Of a stretch of DNA of 64,000 bases, positions 53,793 to 63,176 are shown piece by piece; position 1 is the first letter of the stretch, and each line of letters starts with the position of its first letter. The position numbers and the translations under genes are program-made. The notes below the pieces were generated by a model. That model saw only the letters and a list, made by a program, of their open reading frames with translations, did not search any database and was not told the origin of the DNA. Source of the DNA: an uncultured Alphaproteobacteria bacterium (lineage in GTDB: Bacteria > Pseudomonadota > Alphaproteobacteria > Rhodobacterales > Rhodobacteraceae); assembly GCA_902619165.1 (NCBI GenBank), contig CACNDI010000001.1:124001-188000 (forward strand), in the 5' to 3' direction.

Positions 53793-54947
53793 ATGGTAAC
53801 AAAAGAAGAAAAACAAATTATTGAGCAAATACTTGAGTATTGTGAAACCGGTAAAACTTCTATGACTGATGAAATAATGCATAATCCGGTTTCTAATTAC
53901 AATGATCCAAAAAAATTAAATGCTGAAATCAATACGCTTTTTCGCGAGTTTCCAATTATTGTTGCGCATGTAAGCGAATTATCGGAACCCGGACAGTTCA
54001 TCACCCACAATGATACCGGTGTACCAATATTAGTTACGAGAAATAATGACAATGAGTTAAAAGCTTTCATGAATGTTTGCCGACATAGGGGCGCAAAAGT
54101 CGAAGGGCGTGAGTGTGGAACAGCTAAGACTTTTTCATGTCCATATCACAGCTGGACCTATGACCTCAATGGAAAATTAAGAGGAATGCCACAACCATTT
54201 GGATTTGATAACTTAGATAAAAGCAAGTATGGACTCAAGGAATTGCCAGTATACGAGCATTTTGGATTGGTGTGGGTTAGACCATCTGCAGACGCAAAGC
54301 GGGTAGATATGGCAAAATGGTTGGCTCCAATGGAGAGTCAATTTAATGCTTTGAACTTAGATAATCATATAATTTACAAAAAATGGACACTGCCAAGAAA
54401 CATGAGCTGGAGATTAGCCTTGGAGGGCTTTCAAGAAAATTATCATTTTTGCTCAGCACACGAACATACTGCGTGTTCTGGGTACCTAGATAATCAAAGC
54501 GTTTTTACCAATCACTATCCTCACGTGCGTCACTCAGTTCCATTATGGAATATAAGGGAGCTTAAAGACAAACCACAAGAAGAATGGAATTATAGAAAAT
54601 ATTTTATGACACAAAATTATTTATTTCCCTGTAACTTTGTCCAAATTATGACAGATCATGTCTATGTGCATTCAATAATTCCAACGGGTCCAGGCACTTG
54701 TGTATTTAAATGTATGATGCTTATATCTGAACCAGCAAATACAGATAAGGCTAAACAATATTGGGAAAAAAATTACAATGTTGTCAAAGAAGTGTTTAAT
54801 GAGGATTTTGAGATTGGCGAGGCCATTCAGGCAGGCTTGTCAACTAATGCAAATGATAACTTTATTTTTGGCAAATATGAATGTGGATTGCATTGGGGAC
54901 AGCAAGCTATAGATGATGCTCTAGAGGGACGATTAAAAGCAAGCTAA
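53793..54947 (+). CDS. Rieske ring-hydroxylating oxygenase alpha subunit
   Basis: 384-aa oxygenase with Rieske ligands C96, H98, C116 and H119 (NVCRHRGAKV and SCPYHSW). The mononuclear iron part is LEGFQENYHFCSAHEHT with the conserved Glu/Asn-His-His arrangement, and the trimer-type C-terminal domain follows. It resembles aromatic-ring or quaternary-amine (carnitine/betaine-like) oxygenase subunits. No small subunit or reductase gene is adjacent, so it needs external electron transfer. A stretch of A precedes its ATG in place of a Shine-Dalgarno sequence. Confidence 0.9.
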   Translation: MVTKEEKQIIEQILEYCETGKTSMTDEIMHNPVSNYNDPKKLNAEINTLFREFPIIVAHVSELSEPGQFITHNDTGVPILVTRNNDNELKAFMNVCRHRGAKVEGRECGTAKTFSCPYHSWTYDLNGKLRGMPQPFGFDNLDKSKYGLKELPVYEHFGLVWVRPSADAKRVDMAKWLAPMESQFNALNLDNHIIYKKWTLPRNMSWRLALEGFQENYHFCSAHEHTACSGYLDNQSVFTNHYPHVRHSVPLWNIRELKDKPQEEWNYRKYFMTQNYLFPCNFVQIMTDHVYVHSIIPTGPGTCVFKCMMLISEPANTDKAKQYWEKNYNVVKEVFNEDFEIGEAIQAGLSTNANDNFIFGKYECGLHWGQQAIDDALEGRLKAS

Positions 54948-54972
54948 GTACTCCTTAATTTTTAAAAAACAG

Positions 54973-56214
54973 CTAATTTTCTTTTGAAAACTCCTTTATG
55001 ATTTCCAAGCATAAATGTGTAGCTTTTTCCATATCTTGAGCGGAAATCCACTCTAAAGGGCCATGAATGTTTTGCATGCCCGTGAATAGGTTTGGCGTAG
55101 GTATACCCAACTCAGTTAACAATGATCCGTCTGTGCCACCTCTAATAGCTTTTGAGAAAGGAGCAATATCTAAGTTTTCCATAGCTTTCTTAGCTATCTC
55201 AACAGGCCTCATATTCTTCTCAAGCCAGTAACGCATGTTTCTGTATTGTGGTGTAATTTCGCAGGTAATTTCTGCTCTGGGCTCTGACGCGTTTATCACC
55301 TCACATACCTGCTTCAAAAGATCACCTTTCTCTTTTAAGCCCGCAAGCTCAAAATCACGTAAAATAAAGCGAAGCGTCATTTCAGAGGACCCTCCAACCA
55401 TATCAGTAGCATGAATGAAACCTTCGTTATCTTCCGTAGTTTCTGGGGTAAGAGTGGTTTGAGGCAAAGTACTAATAAGCTTTGCTGCAATGTGGATAGC
55501 ATTTACCAACTTATCTTTAGCTAAACCAGGGTGTATTGATACACCTTTAATTTTGACCTCCGCTTTATCCGCAGAAAAGGTTTCATATTCTAAGTCTCCG
55601 ATTTTACCTCCATCAAAGGTGTATGCCGTTTCTACGCCAAGATCAGTGGCCAGTTGTTTTTTTACACCACGACCTATTTCTTCATCTGGGGTAAATGCGA
55701 CCCTGATGGGACCATGCTTTAGTTCGGAATTTTGTAACAGGTGATTAATGGCTGTCATTATTATCGAGACACCAGCTTTATCATCAGCTCCAAGTAATGT
55801 AGTTCCGGATGCGGTAATGATATCATCACCCTTTTTATCCTTTAGGTATTCAAACTCATTTGGCGAAAGGGTCAACTCCGGGTCATCGGGAAATGTGATG
55901 TCTCCCCCATTATAGCCTTTAATTAACCTCGGCTTAACACCTGAAGCATTGAATTGTGGTGCTGTATCCACATGCGCTAAAAATCCAACAGATGGTGCTG
56001 ATATATTTCCGGGCACTGTCGCTAATACTACTCCATAGTCCGTGAGCTTTACGTCTTCAACTCCTAAAGCAAGAAGCTCTTCCTTCAATAAGTTTAGCAT
56101 ATCAAGCTGTTGATCCGTGCTCGGCGATTTATTGGAAAGCTCATCACTCTGGCTGTCTATAGCAGTATACCGCATCAACCTTTCTGTTAGCTCGTCTTTA
56201 AGTCCATTTTCCAT
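54973..56214 (-). CDS. pepT: Peptidase T (tripeptide aminopeptidase)
   Basis: 413-aa M20 peptidase that removes N-terminal residues from tripeptides. Metal ligands: H81 and D83 in FLAHVDTAPQF, an Asp in LGADDKAG, and the Glu pair in TPDEEIGRG. RGGTDGSLLTELGIPTPNLF near the C-terminus is diagnostic for PepT. Length matches E. coli PepT (408 aa). It is the last gene of a three-gene minus-strand operon after the agmatinase-like gene (17-nt gap), linking peptide and arginine-derived amine use. Confidence 0.95.
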   Translation of the reverse strand: MENGLKDELTERLMRYTAIDSQSDELSNKSPSTDQQLDMLNLLKEELLALGVEDVKLTDYGVVLATVPGNISAPSVGFLAHVDTAPQFNASGVKPRLIKGYNGGDITFPDDPELTLSPNEFEYLKDKKGDDIITASGTTLLGADDKAGVSIIMTAINHLLQNSELKHGPIRVAFTPDEEIGRGVKKQLATDLGVETAYTFDGGKIGDLEYETFSADKAEVKIKGVSIHPGLAKDKLVNAIHIAAKLISTLPQTTLTPETTEDNEGFIHATDMVGGSSEMTLRFILRDFELAGLKEKGDLLKQVCEVINASEPRAEITCEITPQYRNMRYWLEKNMRPVEIAKKAMENLDIAPFSKAIRGGTDGSLLTELGIPTPNLFTGMQNIHGPLEWISAQDMEKATHLCLEIIKEFSKEN

Positions 56215-56231
56215 TAGTACTCCTAATCTTT

Positions 56232-57044
56232 TTAGCTATTATCACGATAAATACGCGCAATTACTTCCTTCAATAATTTTGCGGCAACCATTGCCGTCAA
56301 ATTATGAAAATCTCTTTTTGGATTGTACTCCACAATATCGGCACCAATCAGCCGTCCCTTAAAACCATTAAGACAATCTATTAACTGTCTCGTAGATAGG
56401 CCACCCGGTTCAAAATGAGAAACTCCTGGAGCATATGCTGGATCTAAAGCATCGATATCAATACTGCAGTAAACAGGTTTTGAAAAGCTTAATGAACTAA
56501 GTTTAGTAAGGTCTTTCATTTGATATATCTCGACTCCAAATTTTTCTGCCTGTTCACGCTGATGTTTATTTAACGTTCTAATGCCTACTTGAACTAGCCT
56601 ACTCGCTCTGCCCGCTTCCATTATTCTAGCAAAAGGTGATGCATGACTGAGTTTATTACCCAATAAACTATCATAAAGATCTGGATGTGCATCAATATGG
56701 AGAATATCTAGGGCATCCCATATATCCAAATGAGCGTCTAGAATGGGCCACGAAACAGAATGATCTCCTCCTAAGGAAACAAGTTTTTGATTTGAAACCA
56801 AAACATCTTTTACAAAAGTTTTAATCTTTTTAAAGTTTTCTACCGCCACCTCACCTGCGAATTCGATATCGCCGAGGTCCTCCCAGATACCTCTTTGATC
56901 CAAGTTCAAACCTGATTCGGAAAACAAATTTGAAGAAGCAGAATACAGTGCCTCTCTAATTAAAAGTGGGGCAGCACTCGACCCTCTCATAAAAGAGGAG
57001 TTTATATCGTCAGGAACTCCAAGTACTTTTATGGCTGGCTTCAT
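56232..57044 (-). CDS. Agmatinase/arginase family ureohydrolase
   Basis: 270-aa binuclear Mn enzyme. Ligands are H95 in GGDHSVSW, D118, H120 and D122 in HIDAHPDLYD, and D196 and D198 in SIDIDALDP; the set is complete. The short length and PGVSHFEPGGLS fit agmatinase, guanidinobutyrase or a related guanidino hydrolase better than arginase. The product would be urea plus an amine. It lies between PhzF-like and PepT genes with 12- and 17-nt gaps, so all are co-transcribed. Confidence 0.93.
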   Translation of the reverse strand: MKPAIKVLGVPDDINSSFMRGSSAAPLLIREALYSASSNLFSESGLNLDQRGIWEDLGDIEFAGEVAVENFKKIKTFVKDVLVSNQKLVSLGGDHSVSWPILDAHLDIWDALDILHIDAHPDLYDSLLGNKLSHASPFARIMEAGRASRLVQVGIRTLNKHQREQAEKFGVEIYQMKDLTKLSSLSFSKPVYCSIDIDALDPAYAPGVSHFEPGGLSTRQLIDCLNGFKGRLIGADIVEYNPKRDFHNLTAMVAAKLLKEVIARIYRDNS

Positions 57045-57056
57045 TGAACTGCCTTA

Positions 57057-57857
57057 TCAATCTTTACTATTTAAGTATATGTTCCCATCTAAGTAGCGCG
57101 CCGTATAGCCTCCAATAAATACCCGTTCCCCTTTAAGCTCACAAATTAGCGCGCCTCCTCTTTCAGAACATTGATAGGCGTTTAAATTATTCTTTTTTAA
57201 AATATCTGCCCAATAAGGAATGAGAAGAGTATGAGCCGAGCCAGTTACTGGGTCCTCATCTATTTTGGATTTTGGGTAAAAACATCGTGAAACAAAATCA
57301 TACTCATTACCCTGAGTACTTACAATCAATCCTCTTGCGTCGAGCTCGGATACTTTGCTAATGTTTACGGATATATTTCTAATACTAGCTTCATTATCTA
57401 AAATTGCTAAGTAATCGTCACGGCCCTTAAACAATTGCTGGATATCAGCCCCTACACTCTCTCTTATAACATTATTAATTTCTTGTTCGATTGGCTTATC
57501 AGCGGGGAAATCTAAAAAGATTTGCTCGCTTTTTTTAATTGTTTTTAGAAGACCTCTCTGTGCAGAAAAAGTAATCTCTTTTTGATCTCTATCCATATAT
57601 TCGTCGAACAAAACCCGAGCACTTGCCAATGTTGCATGGCCGCACAACCCCATTTCACATTCGGGCGTAAACCACCTAATACCAAAAGGTTTAGTGTTAA
57701 TGTTTATAAATGCAGTCTCAGATAAATTATTTTCAGATGCTATATCCTGCATTACTCTGTCGGATAACCAATTATCAAGGATACAAACAGCTGCAGGATT
57801 ACCCGAGAATACTTTCTTAGAAAATGCATCTACCTGGTATATTGGAATAGATTTCAC
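57057..57857 (-). CDS. PhzF family isomerase/epimerase
   Basis: 266-aa protein of the PhzF/diaminopimelate epimerase-like fold. IYQVDAFSKKVFSGNPAAVC at the start, LSETAFI with the catalytic-type Glu, FTPECEMGLCGHATLA, and DEDPVTGSAH towards the end are all typical. Family members include PhzF and YddE, whose natural substrates are mostly unknown. GTG start at 57857. It heads the PhzF-agmatinase-PepT operon and is divergent from kynureninase, which hints at tryptophan or arginine-derived metabolites, without proof. Confidence 0.9.
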   Translation of the reverse strand: MKSIPIYQVDAFSKKVFSGNPAAVCILDNWLSDRVMQDIASENNLSETAFININTKPFGIRWFTPECEMGLCGHATLASARVLFDEYMDRDQKEITFSAQRGLLKTIKKSEQIFLDFPADKPIEQEINNVIRESVGADIQQLFKGRDDYLAILDNEASIRNISVNISKVSELDARGLIVSTQGNEYDFVSRCFYPKSKIDEDPVTGSAHTLLIPYWADILKKNNLNAYQCSERGGALICELKGERVFIGGYTARYLDGNIYLNSKD

Positions 57858-57982
57858 GATAATAGGATCTTTCTCATTGTAAAATTATAAATCCATAAGT
57901 TTACTGTTTCAAATAGATTTCTCTATCAAAGAATAGTTAGATTTTATATAACAAGTAGATCATAATTTTAACCCCAACTAAC

Positions 57983-59173
57983 ATGAACTCAATATATAGA
58001 AAATCACTATTTAATATCCCATCAGGTATGATCTATCTGGACGGTAACTCCCTAGGCCCTCCACTGAAAGGCATTGAGTCTATATCAGAAAACGTAATTG
58101 CTAAAGAATGGGGTGGAAAGCTGATAAAAGGTTGGAATGAATCTAATTGGATGGAACAGCCAATAACTGTTGGTAATCAAATCGCTAATATAATCGGTGT
58201 GGATAAAGGTTCGATAGTAGCTGGGGACACTCTTTCCATAAAGACTTACCAAGCTTTGGCAGCAGCAATAAAACTTAATCCCCAAAGAAATATAATACTT
58301 ACTGATATTGATAATTTTCCTTCAGACATTTATATAGCTGAAGGCATCGTTGATAGTGTGAACTCAAATTTTGAGCTTAAGAAAGTAAAAAAAAATGAGC
58401 TTATATCCTCGCTAAATGAGCAGGTTAACACCGTATTACTTACCCATGTGGATTATCGGACTGGGGCAATGTTTGAAATAGAAAATATCACTAATAAAGT
58501 TCATGAAAATGGATCAACCATAATCTGGGACTTAGCACACAGCGCGGGAGCTGTTCCTTTAAATCTTAAAGAGATTAATTGCGATTTTGCTGTCGGGTGT
58601 ACATACAAGTTTTTAAATGGTGGGCCAGGTGCACCTGCCTTCATATATGTAAGACCCGACTTGATAGAAAAATGTTACCCAATAATCAGAGGCTGGCTTG
58701 GTCATAAGGCACCATTTGATTTCAATAATACATTTGAGAAATCAGCCTCAATTGAAATGATGCGCGTTGGTACACCTCCTGTTATTCAAATGTCAATCTT
58801 AGAAAAATCTTTAGATATTTTTCGGGGCCTCGACCTTCATAAACTAAGAGAAGAAAGCATAAAGCTGTCAGATTTATTCATTTATATGGTGCAACAAAAA
58901 TGTTCAGATCTTCATTTAGAGAGTCCTATAAATTCTTCTGAAAGAGGATCACAGGTGTCTTTTTCTCATCCGTCTGGTTATGCGATAATGCAGGCATTAA
59001 TAGACAGAAATATAGTTGGAGATTTTAGAGCTCCTAATATTATTAGATTTGGTATAACTCCACTCTATATCAATGAAGAAGATATAATCCAAACGGTTAT
59101 GGTATTGAAGAATATACTGTCCAATAGACTTTGGGATAACCCAGCATATTTAAATAGAAAAAAAGTAACCTAG
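57983..59173 (+). CDS. kynU: Kynureninase
   Basis: 396-aa PLP enzyme that cuts L-kynurenine to anthranilate and alanine. It has YLDGNSLGPP at the N-terminus (a kynureninase signature), D183 and H186 in IWDLAHSAGA, PLP Lys K209 in CTYKFLNGGPGAPAF, and GWLGHKAPFDF. Length is normal (about 400-420 aa). It heads a plus-strand operon with a LysE exporter, an unknown protein and an EamA transporter. No tryptophan 2,3-dioxygenase or formamidase gene is seen in the window. Confidence 0.95.
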   Translation: MNSIYRKSLFNIPSGMIYLDGNSLGPPLKGIESISENVIAKEWGGKLIKGWNESNWMEQPITVGNQIANIIGVDKGSIVAGDTLSIKTYQALAAAIKLNPQRNIILTDIDNFPSDIYIAEGIVDSVNSNFELKKVKKNELISSLNEQVNTVLLTHVDYRTGAMFEIENITNKVHENGSTIIWDLAHSAGAVPLNLKEINCDFAVGCTYKFLNGGPGAPAFIYVRPDLIEKCYPIIRGWLGHKAPFDFNNTFEKSASIEMMRVGTPPVIQMSILEKSLDIFRGLDLHKLREESIKLSDLFIYMVQQKCSDLHLESPINSSERGSQVSFSHPSGYAIMQALIDRNIVGDFRAPNIIRFGITPLYINEEDIIQTVMVLKNILSNRLWDNPAYLNRKKVT

Positions 59174-59195
59174 CTTTGAGAAACACGTACCTAAA

Positions 59196-59792
59196 ATGAT
59201 AGCCTTTGCTTTCGCCGTTTTTTTTATGATTGCTACCCCTGGACCAGCAGTATTAGCGCTGGCAGGAGTGGGTGCAGCATACTCTTTTAACGTTGGTTTA
59301 AAGTTTCTTATTGGATTAACGATAGGTTATCTGTCAGTTTGGGCTCTCGTTATTACCGGGTTTGCTTCAGTGATTTTTTCTATTCCAATAATGAGAACTA
59401 TTTTTCTTTTTATTGCATCAGGATACCTAGTCTATCTCTCACTTAAAATTATGTTTAGAGGCTCTGAAATTGCTTTCGTAAGCCCTCAAAAAGAACCTAC
59501 ACTGGTAGAAGGCATTTTTCTCCAGTTGGTAAATCCTAAAGCGTATGCCTTTCACTCGATCCTTTTGACTGGTTTTGCGGTCTTTCCAGATAATTTTGTT
59601 TTAGAAACAACGTGGAAATTTATCGTTATGAACTTAATCTGGATCCCTCTACATGTGGCTTGGTTAGCTTTGGGTTCAACAATAGAAAAAGTAAATTTAA
59701 AACCTAGCACACAAAAATATATCAACATAATAATGGGTTCTTCATTATTAGTAGTTGCTGTTCTCAGCTTTCTTTCCATGACAAAAATTTGA
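59196..59792 (+). CDS. LysE/RhtB family exporter
   Basis: 198-aa membrane protein with about six segments. MIAFAFAVFFMIATPGPAVLALAGVG is the first segment with the family TPGP motif, and FLIGLTIGYL follows. The family exports amino acids such as lysine, threonine or homoserine lactone. It begins 22 nt after kynureninase and may export anthranilate or an amino acid product of that pathway. It overlaps the following gene's TTG start. Confidence 0.9.
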   Translation: MIAFAFAVFFMIATPGPAVLALAGVGAAYSFNVGLKFLIGLTIGYLSVWALVITGFASVIFSIPIMRTIFLFIASGYLVYLSLKIMFRGSEIAFVSPQKEPTLVEGIFLQLVNPKAYAFHSILLTGFAVFPDNFVLETTWKFIVMNLIWIPLHVAWLALGSTIEKVNLKPSTQKYINIIMGSSLLVVAVLSFLSMTKI

Positions 59793-60229
59793 GTTTACAA
59801 AGCATGAATAATGAATGGTTGTACCAAGTAAGAATAAAGCTTTCACAAGACTTAGCGGATGATATAAGGAGTGAGAGCAATTTGGATATATCGAAGAAAA
59901 TAAATAACATTGCTAGAAAACATCAGACTAGACCCGTGTGTACGCTCGATGGATTTTTAGATTATGTGAAAGAGGCTGAAAGAAATAATATTAAAGATTA
60001 CCCATTATACCATTGGACTAAGTCAGTAGTTCAAGATCCGGATAAACAGATTAAACACTCAAAATCATTCGCTTTTTACTTCGGGGATGAACAGATATAT
60101 GAAAAGGAACTTGCTGTTTCTCTTTACAATGATTTAGTAGAATTAAATGATGAAAATAAAATTGAGGAGATTAAGATAATTGACTCAAACCCAAAAAATA
60201 ATCCCCAACCCCCCAAGAATAAAAACTAA
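59789..60229 (+). CDS. Unknown 146-aa protein in the kynureninase operon
   Basis: Soluble, charged protein without signal peptide or membrane segments; I recognise no domain. Residues 6-40 (MNNEWLYQVRIKLSQDLADD) could form an amphipathic start, the middle has CTLDGFLDYVKEAE and YHWTKSVVQDPDKQIK, and the end is proline- and lysine-rich. The TTG start at 59789 overlaps the LysE stop; an ATG at 59804 is an alternative. Its position between two transporter genes suggests a role with them, but no function can be proposed. Confidence 0.75.
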   Translation: MSLQSMNNEWLYQVRIKLSQDLADDIRSESNLDISKKINNIARKHQTRPVCTLDGFLDYVKEAERNNIKDYPLYHWTKSVVQDPDKQIKHSKSFAFYFGDEQIYEKELAVSLYNDLVELNDENKIEEIKIIDSNPKNNPQPPKNKN

Positions 60230-60240
60230 CTTATGAAATA

Positions 60241-61140
60241 TTGGCAGTGAACTTTTTAATATTAATTATCCTCGGACTCGGATGGGGCCTAAGCTTTACA
60301 CTTGGTAAAATTGCTATAACAGCTGGTGGAACTCCCATTGGTTTGACCTTCTGGCAAAGTCTTTTTAGTGGCCTCATTCTATTAGCTTATGTATTTTTTA
60401 GGCACGGAAAAATTATTATCCCAAAAATAATGTTTCTTCCTATAGTTATAATTACTTTTCTATCTGTAGTTATCCCCAATATTATCTTTTACGCTTGTGT
60501 TGAACACCTTGACGCTGGTGTATTATCGATTTCGGTCTCAGTAATTCCCCTCTTTACCTATTTAATTGCCATGGGGCTAAGAATGGATAAGTTTAAGGTA
60601 AGAAGAGTGATAGGCCTTATCACTGGTTTCTGTGCTCTTCTAATTTTAATACTTCCAGAAAACAGTTTGCCAGATAAAAGAGATATTCCCTGGGTCTTAC
60701 TCGCTCTTAATTGCGCTCTTTGTTATGCCCTAGAAAATATCTACATTGATAGGCTAGCCTTACAAAATTTTGGACCTATCCGCTTAGTTTGCGCGGTTTC
60801 CTTTGTCTCCGCAACAATCACCTTTTTGTTGTCTTTAGTAATGGATCAATTTTTCATACTGCAGCCAACAAATTTATATTTGTTTATCTCAACTTTAGGT
60901 CTAGGGTTCATCAGCGCTACTGCATACTCAATATTTATTTATCTCATTGGAAGAGCAGGATCGGTCTTTTCATCTCAAGTAGGGTATCTTGTGACGTTTT
61001 TTGGCGTTGTGTGGGGAATAATTGTCCTAGGTGAAAGCCACTCCGTTTTTGTATGGATATCTTTGGCTATGATTATGATAGGGATATTCCTCGTTCAACC
61101 CAAAAAAACTAGTGAAAGCTCCGATTTTGAAAATGTTTAA
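60241..61140 (+). CDS. EamA/DMT family permease
   Basis: 299-aa drug/metabolite transporter with ten hydrophobic segments in two EamA repeats. GLGWGLSFTLGKIAI in the first segment, and VLLALNCALCYALENIYIDRLA starting the second repeat, are typical. It follows the unknown protein by 11 nt in the kynureninase operon and might import or export an aromatic or amino acid compound. TTG 60241 is a possible start; a GTG at 60247 is close behind. Confidence 0.88.
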   Translation: MAVNFLILIILGLGWGLSFTLGKIAITAGGTPIGLTFWQSLFSGLILLAYVFFRHGKIIIPKIMFLPIVIITFLSVVIPNIIFYACVEHLDAGVLSISVSVIPLFTYLIAMGLRMDKFKVRRVIGLITGFCALLILILPENSLPDKRDIPWVLLALNCALCYALENIYIDRLALQNFGPIRLVCAVSFVSATITFLLSLVMDQFFILQPTNLYLFISTLGLGFISATAYSIFIYLIGRAGSVFSSQVGYLVTFFGVVWGIIVLGESHSVFVWISLAMIMIGIFLVQPKKTSESSDFENV

Positions 61141-61146
61141 ATGCCT

Positions 61147-62187
61147 CTATGGAATACCGTAAACATTACTTGCTGTCTTAAAGAAAAGATTATTCTTATC
61201 TGTTTCGCTAAAATCCTTTACCAGATTTTTAAAGGAATTCCATAAAACTTGATAGGAAACCGAATACTTATCTACGGGAAAATTGCTTTCAAACATGCAT
61301 CGTTCTGATCCAAAAAAATCTATAGTTGTTAAATAAAATTGTCTCTGAAGTGCCATAAACTGCTCAGAAGAAGGAGGATTTGGGTTTGCTTCAAAACCAA
61401 GACCATTTATTGGCATAGCTAAACCCCCTAATTTAGCAAAGACATTCTTATACTGGGATAATTCCTTTAGATCTTTCTTCCATCTTTCATAAACCTGTTC
61501 TTTTATTTTAGCATAATAGCCGATCCCCAACGGACCACTAAAATGATCTAAAACAATTATAAGATCGGGGTTATTCCTTGCCAAATGGGCAACTTGAAGT
61601 AGTTGATGATGATATTGCCATGCCTCAAAAATAAGTCCTTTTCCAGATAAAATTTTTAACCCTTCCCCAAATTCTTTCATTAGATACATGTCTTTTGGTG
61701 GATTGTGATGTGAATTATTTATCAAGTCACTGGGATCCCAACTCCCTGCATGCCGGATACCTTTAAAAAGATTTCCTCCAATCTCGAGATGCCTCTCTAG
61801 AACCTCAACCACATCTTTTCCTAGTAACATGTTAGCGTGACCAATTATTCCTGAAATTGTTGTCTTTTTTCTATTTTCCAGAGAAAATAGCGCTAAGCCC
61901 TTTATGTATTCGGTTTCTCCAACTGGATTAAAATGCTCATTTTCAGAATTCCAAAAAAACTCTGAACACTCAATGTAAACACTATCTGTAACATTATGTC
62001 CTGAACTTGTGTCTGCCCAAAAATCTTCAAGCATATAGTTATAAAGGCGATGCCGCCTTATATTTGAGGAATCTGCACGGGTTTTTGGCCACAAGTGATG
62101 GTGAGGATCAATTATCCTTTGATCAGGATCAATTATATCTTCCCTTACTCTTTTAAGCCAATCCAAATCTACAGTATACGCACTCAT
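61147..62187 (-). CDS. Amidohydrolase family protein (metal-dependent TIM barrel)
   Basis: 346-aa amidohydrolase 2-type enzyme. The metal motif is IIDPHHHLWP near residue 25, with later His in FKGIRHAGSW and the catalytic Asp in ILVLDHFSGP-type strand (VLDHF). MYLMKEFGEGLKIL and LGGLAMPI lie between. Relatives hydrolyse lactones (2-pyrone-4,6-dicarboxylate, fucono/galactono lactone) or decarboxylate aromatics. It is convergent with the EamA gene and divergent from the sulfurtransferase. Confidence 0.88.
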   Translation of the reverse strand: MSAYTVDLDWLKRVREDIIDPDQRIIDPHHHLWPKTRADSSNIRRHRLYNYMLEDFWADTSSGHNVTDSVYIECSEFFWNSENEHFNPVGETEYIKGLALFSLENRKKTTISGIIGHANMLLGKDVVEVLERHLEIGGNLFKGIRHAGSWDPSDLINNSHHNPPKDMYLMKEFGEGLKILSGKGLIFEAWQYHHQLLQVAHLARNNPDLIIVLDHFSGPLGIGYYAKIKEQVYERWKKDLKELSQYKNVFAKLGGLAMPINGLGFEANPNPPSSEQFMALQRQFYLTTIDFFGSERCMFESNFPVDKYSVSYQVLWNSFKNLVKDFSETDKNNLFFKTASNVYGIP

Positions 62188-62236
62188 GAGAATATTCTAT
62201 GAGTGACAGAAAAATAATAAAGGATAAAATATAGCA

Positions 62237-63103
62237 ATGGAGAATTATGAAAAAAATATTGTAGATCCCAAGTATGTTTACGAGAAACTGGAAGCTAAAA
62301 ATTTCAAAGTGATTGATTGCACCGTCTACTTTGAACTCAAAAAAGTAGGCGCCTCAACTATACACAGTGGATATGAAGATTATTTAAAACGGCATATCCC
62401 TGGTTCGGCTTATTTACATATGGTTGATGATCTATCCGAGAAGGATAATCCCATACCTTTTTCAATTGTCTCGCAAGAAAAATTAAATGAAAAACTGTCG
62501 AGCATTGGGATAAATAATGAAGATGAAATTATTCTTTATGGCTCTGGTTTTCACATGGCTATCACAAGAGCGTGGTGGGTGTTAACAATGTCTGGGGCCA
62601 ATAATGTAAAAATCATGAATGGCGGGTTAGCCTCATGGCAAAAACAGAATTTTCCCCTATCATCAGGAGAAGAAGTGTTTACGAAAGGAAATTTTCAAGG
62701 AGCCCGTACCCAAGAAACGATTTTTGATAAAAATAAAATGAAAGAAGCTCTGAAAGATGACGAATTTATTTTTGTAAATGCCCTAACATATAAGCAATTT
62801 TGTGGTGGGGGAACACATTATGGCAGGCCTGGAAGAATACCAAAAAGCATAAATATTCCTGCTTTAATTTTACTTAATCATGATACTGGTAAATTCATAC
62901 CTCCATCCGAAATGCATACTATGATAAAACCTCTTATTAATACTGATAAGTCAATAGTAAGCTACTGTGGGGGTGGTATTGCGGCCACAACTGTTTTTTT
63001 TGTTGCCAAGATTTTCGGTATAGAAAAACTCTTTCTATATGATAACTCTCTTCTCGAATGGTCCAACGATCCCACCTGTCCAATGGAGCTAGACCAAGAA
63101 TAA
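62237..63103 (+). CDS. Thiosulfate/3-mercaptopyruvate sulfurtransferase (rhodanese tandem)
   Basis: 288-aa protein with two rhodanese domains. The first, inactive one contains VIDCTVYFELKK and the GGLASWQKQNFPLSSGE region. The second carries the active-site Cys at about residue 243 in SYCGGGIAATTVFF, with GRIPKSINIPALILL before it. The loop CGGGIAAT deviates from the usual CGSGVTA-type loops of mercaptopyruvate enzymes, so the donor (thiosulfate or 3-mercaptopyruvate) is not fixed. It transfers sulfur to acceptors such as cyanide or thiols. Confidence 0.9.
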   Translation: MENYEKNIVDPKYVYEKLEAKNFKVIDCTVYFELKKVGASTIHSGYEDYLKRHIPGSAYLHMVDDLSEKDNPIPFSIVSQEKLNEKLSSIGINNEDEIILYGSGFHMAITRAWWVLTMSGANNVKIMNGGLASWQKQNFPLSSGEEVFTKGNFQGARTQETIFDKNKMKEALKDDEFIFVNALTYKQFCGGGTHYGRPGRIPKSINIPALILLNHDTGKFIPPSEMHTMIKPLINTDKSIVSYCGGGIAATTVFFVAKIFGIEKLFLYDNSLLEWSNDPTCPMELDQE

Positions 63104-63176
63104 AAGCTAAAAATCTTTATGCTTGCCTATTATTTTTTGAGTGCTAACGTTGACGAAAATTTTAAGGAGATATTTC

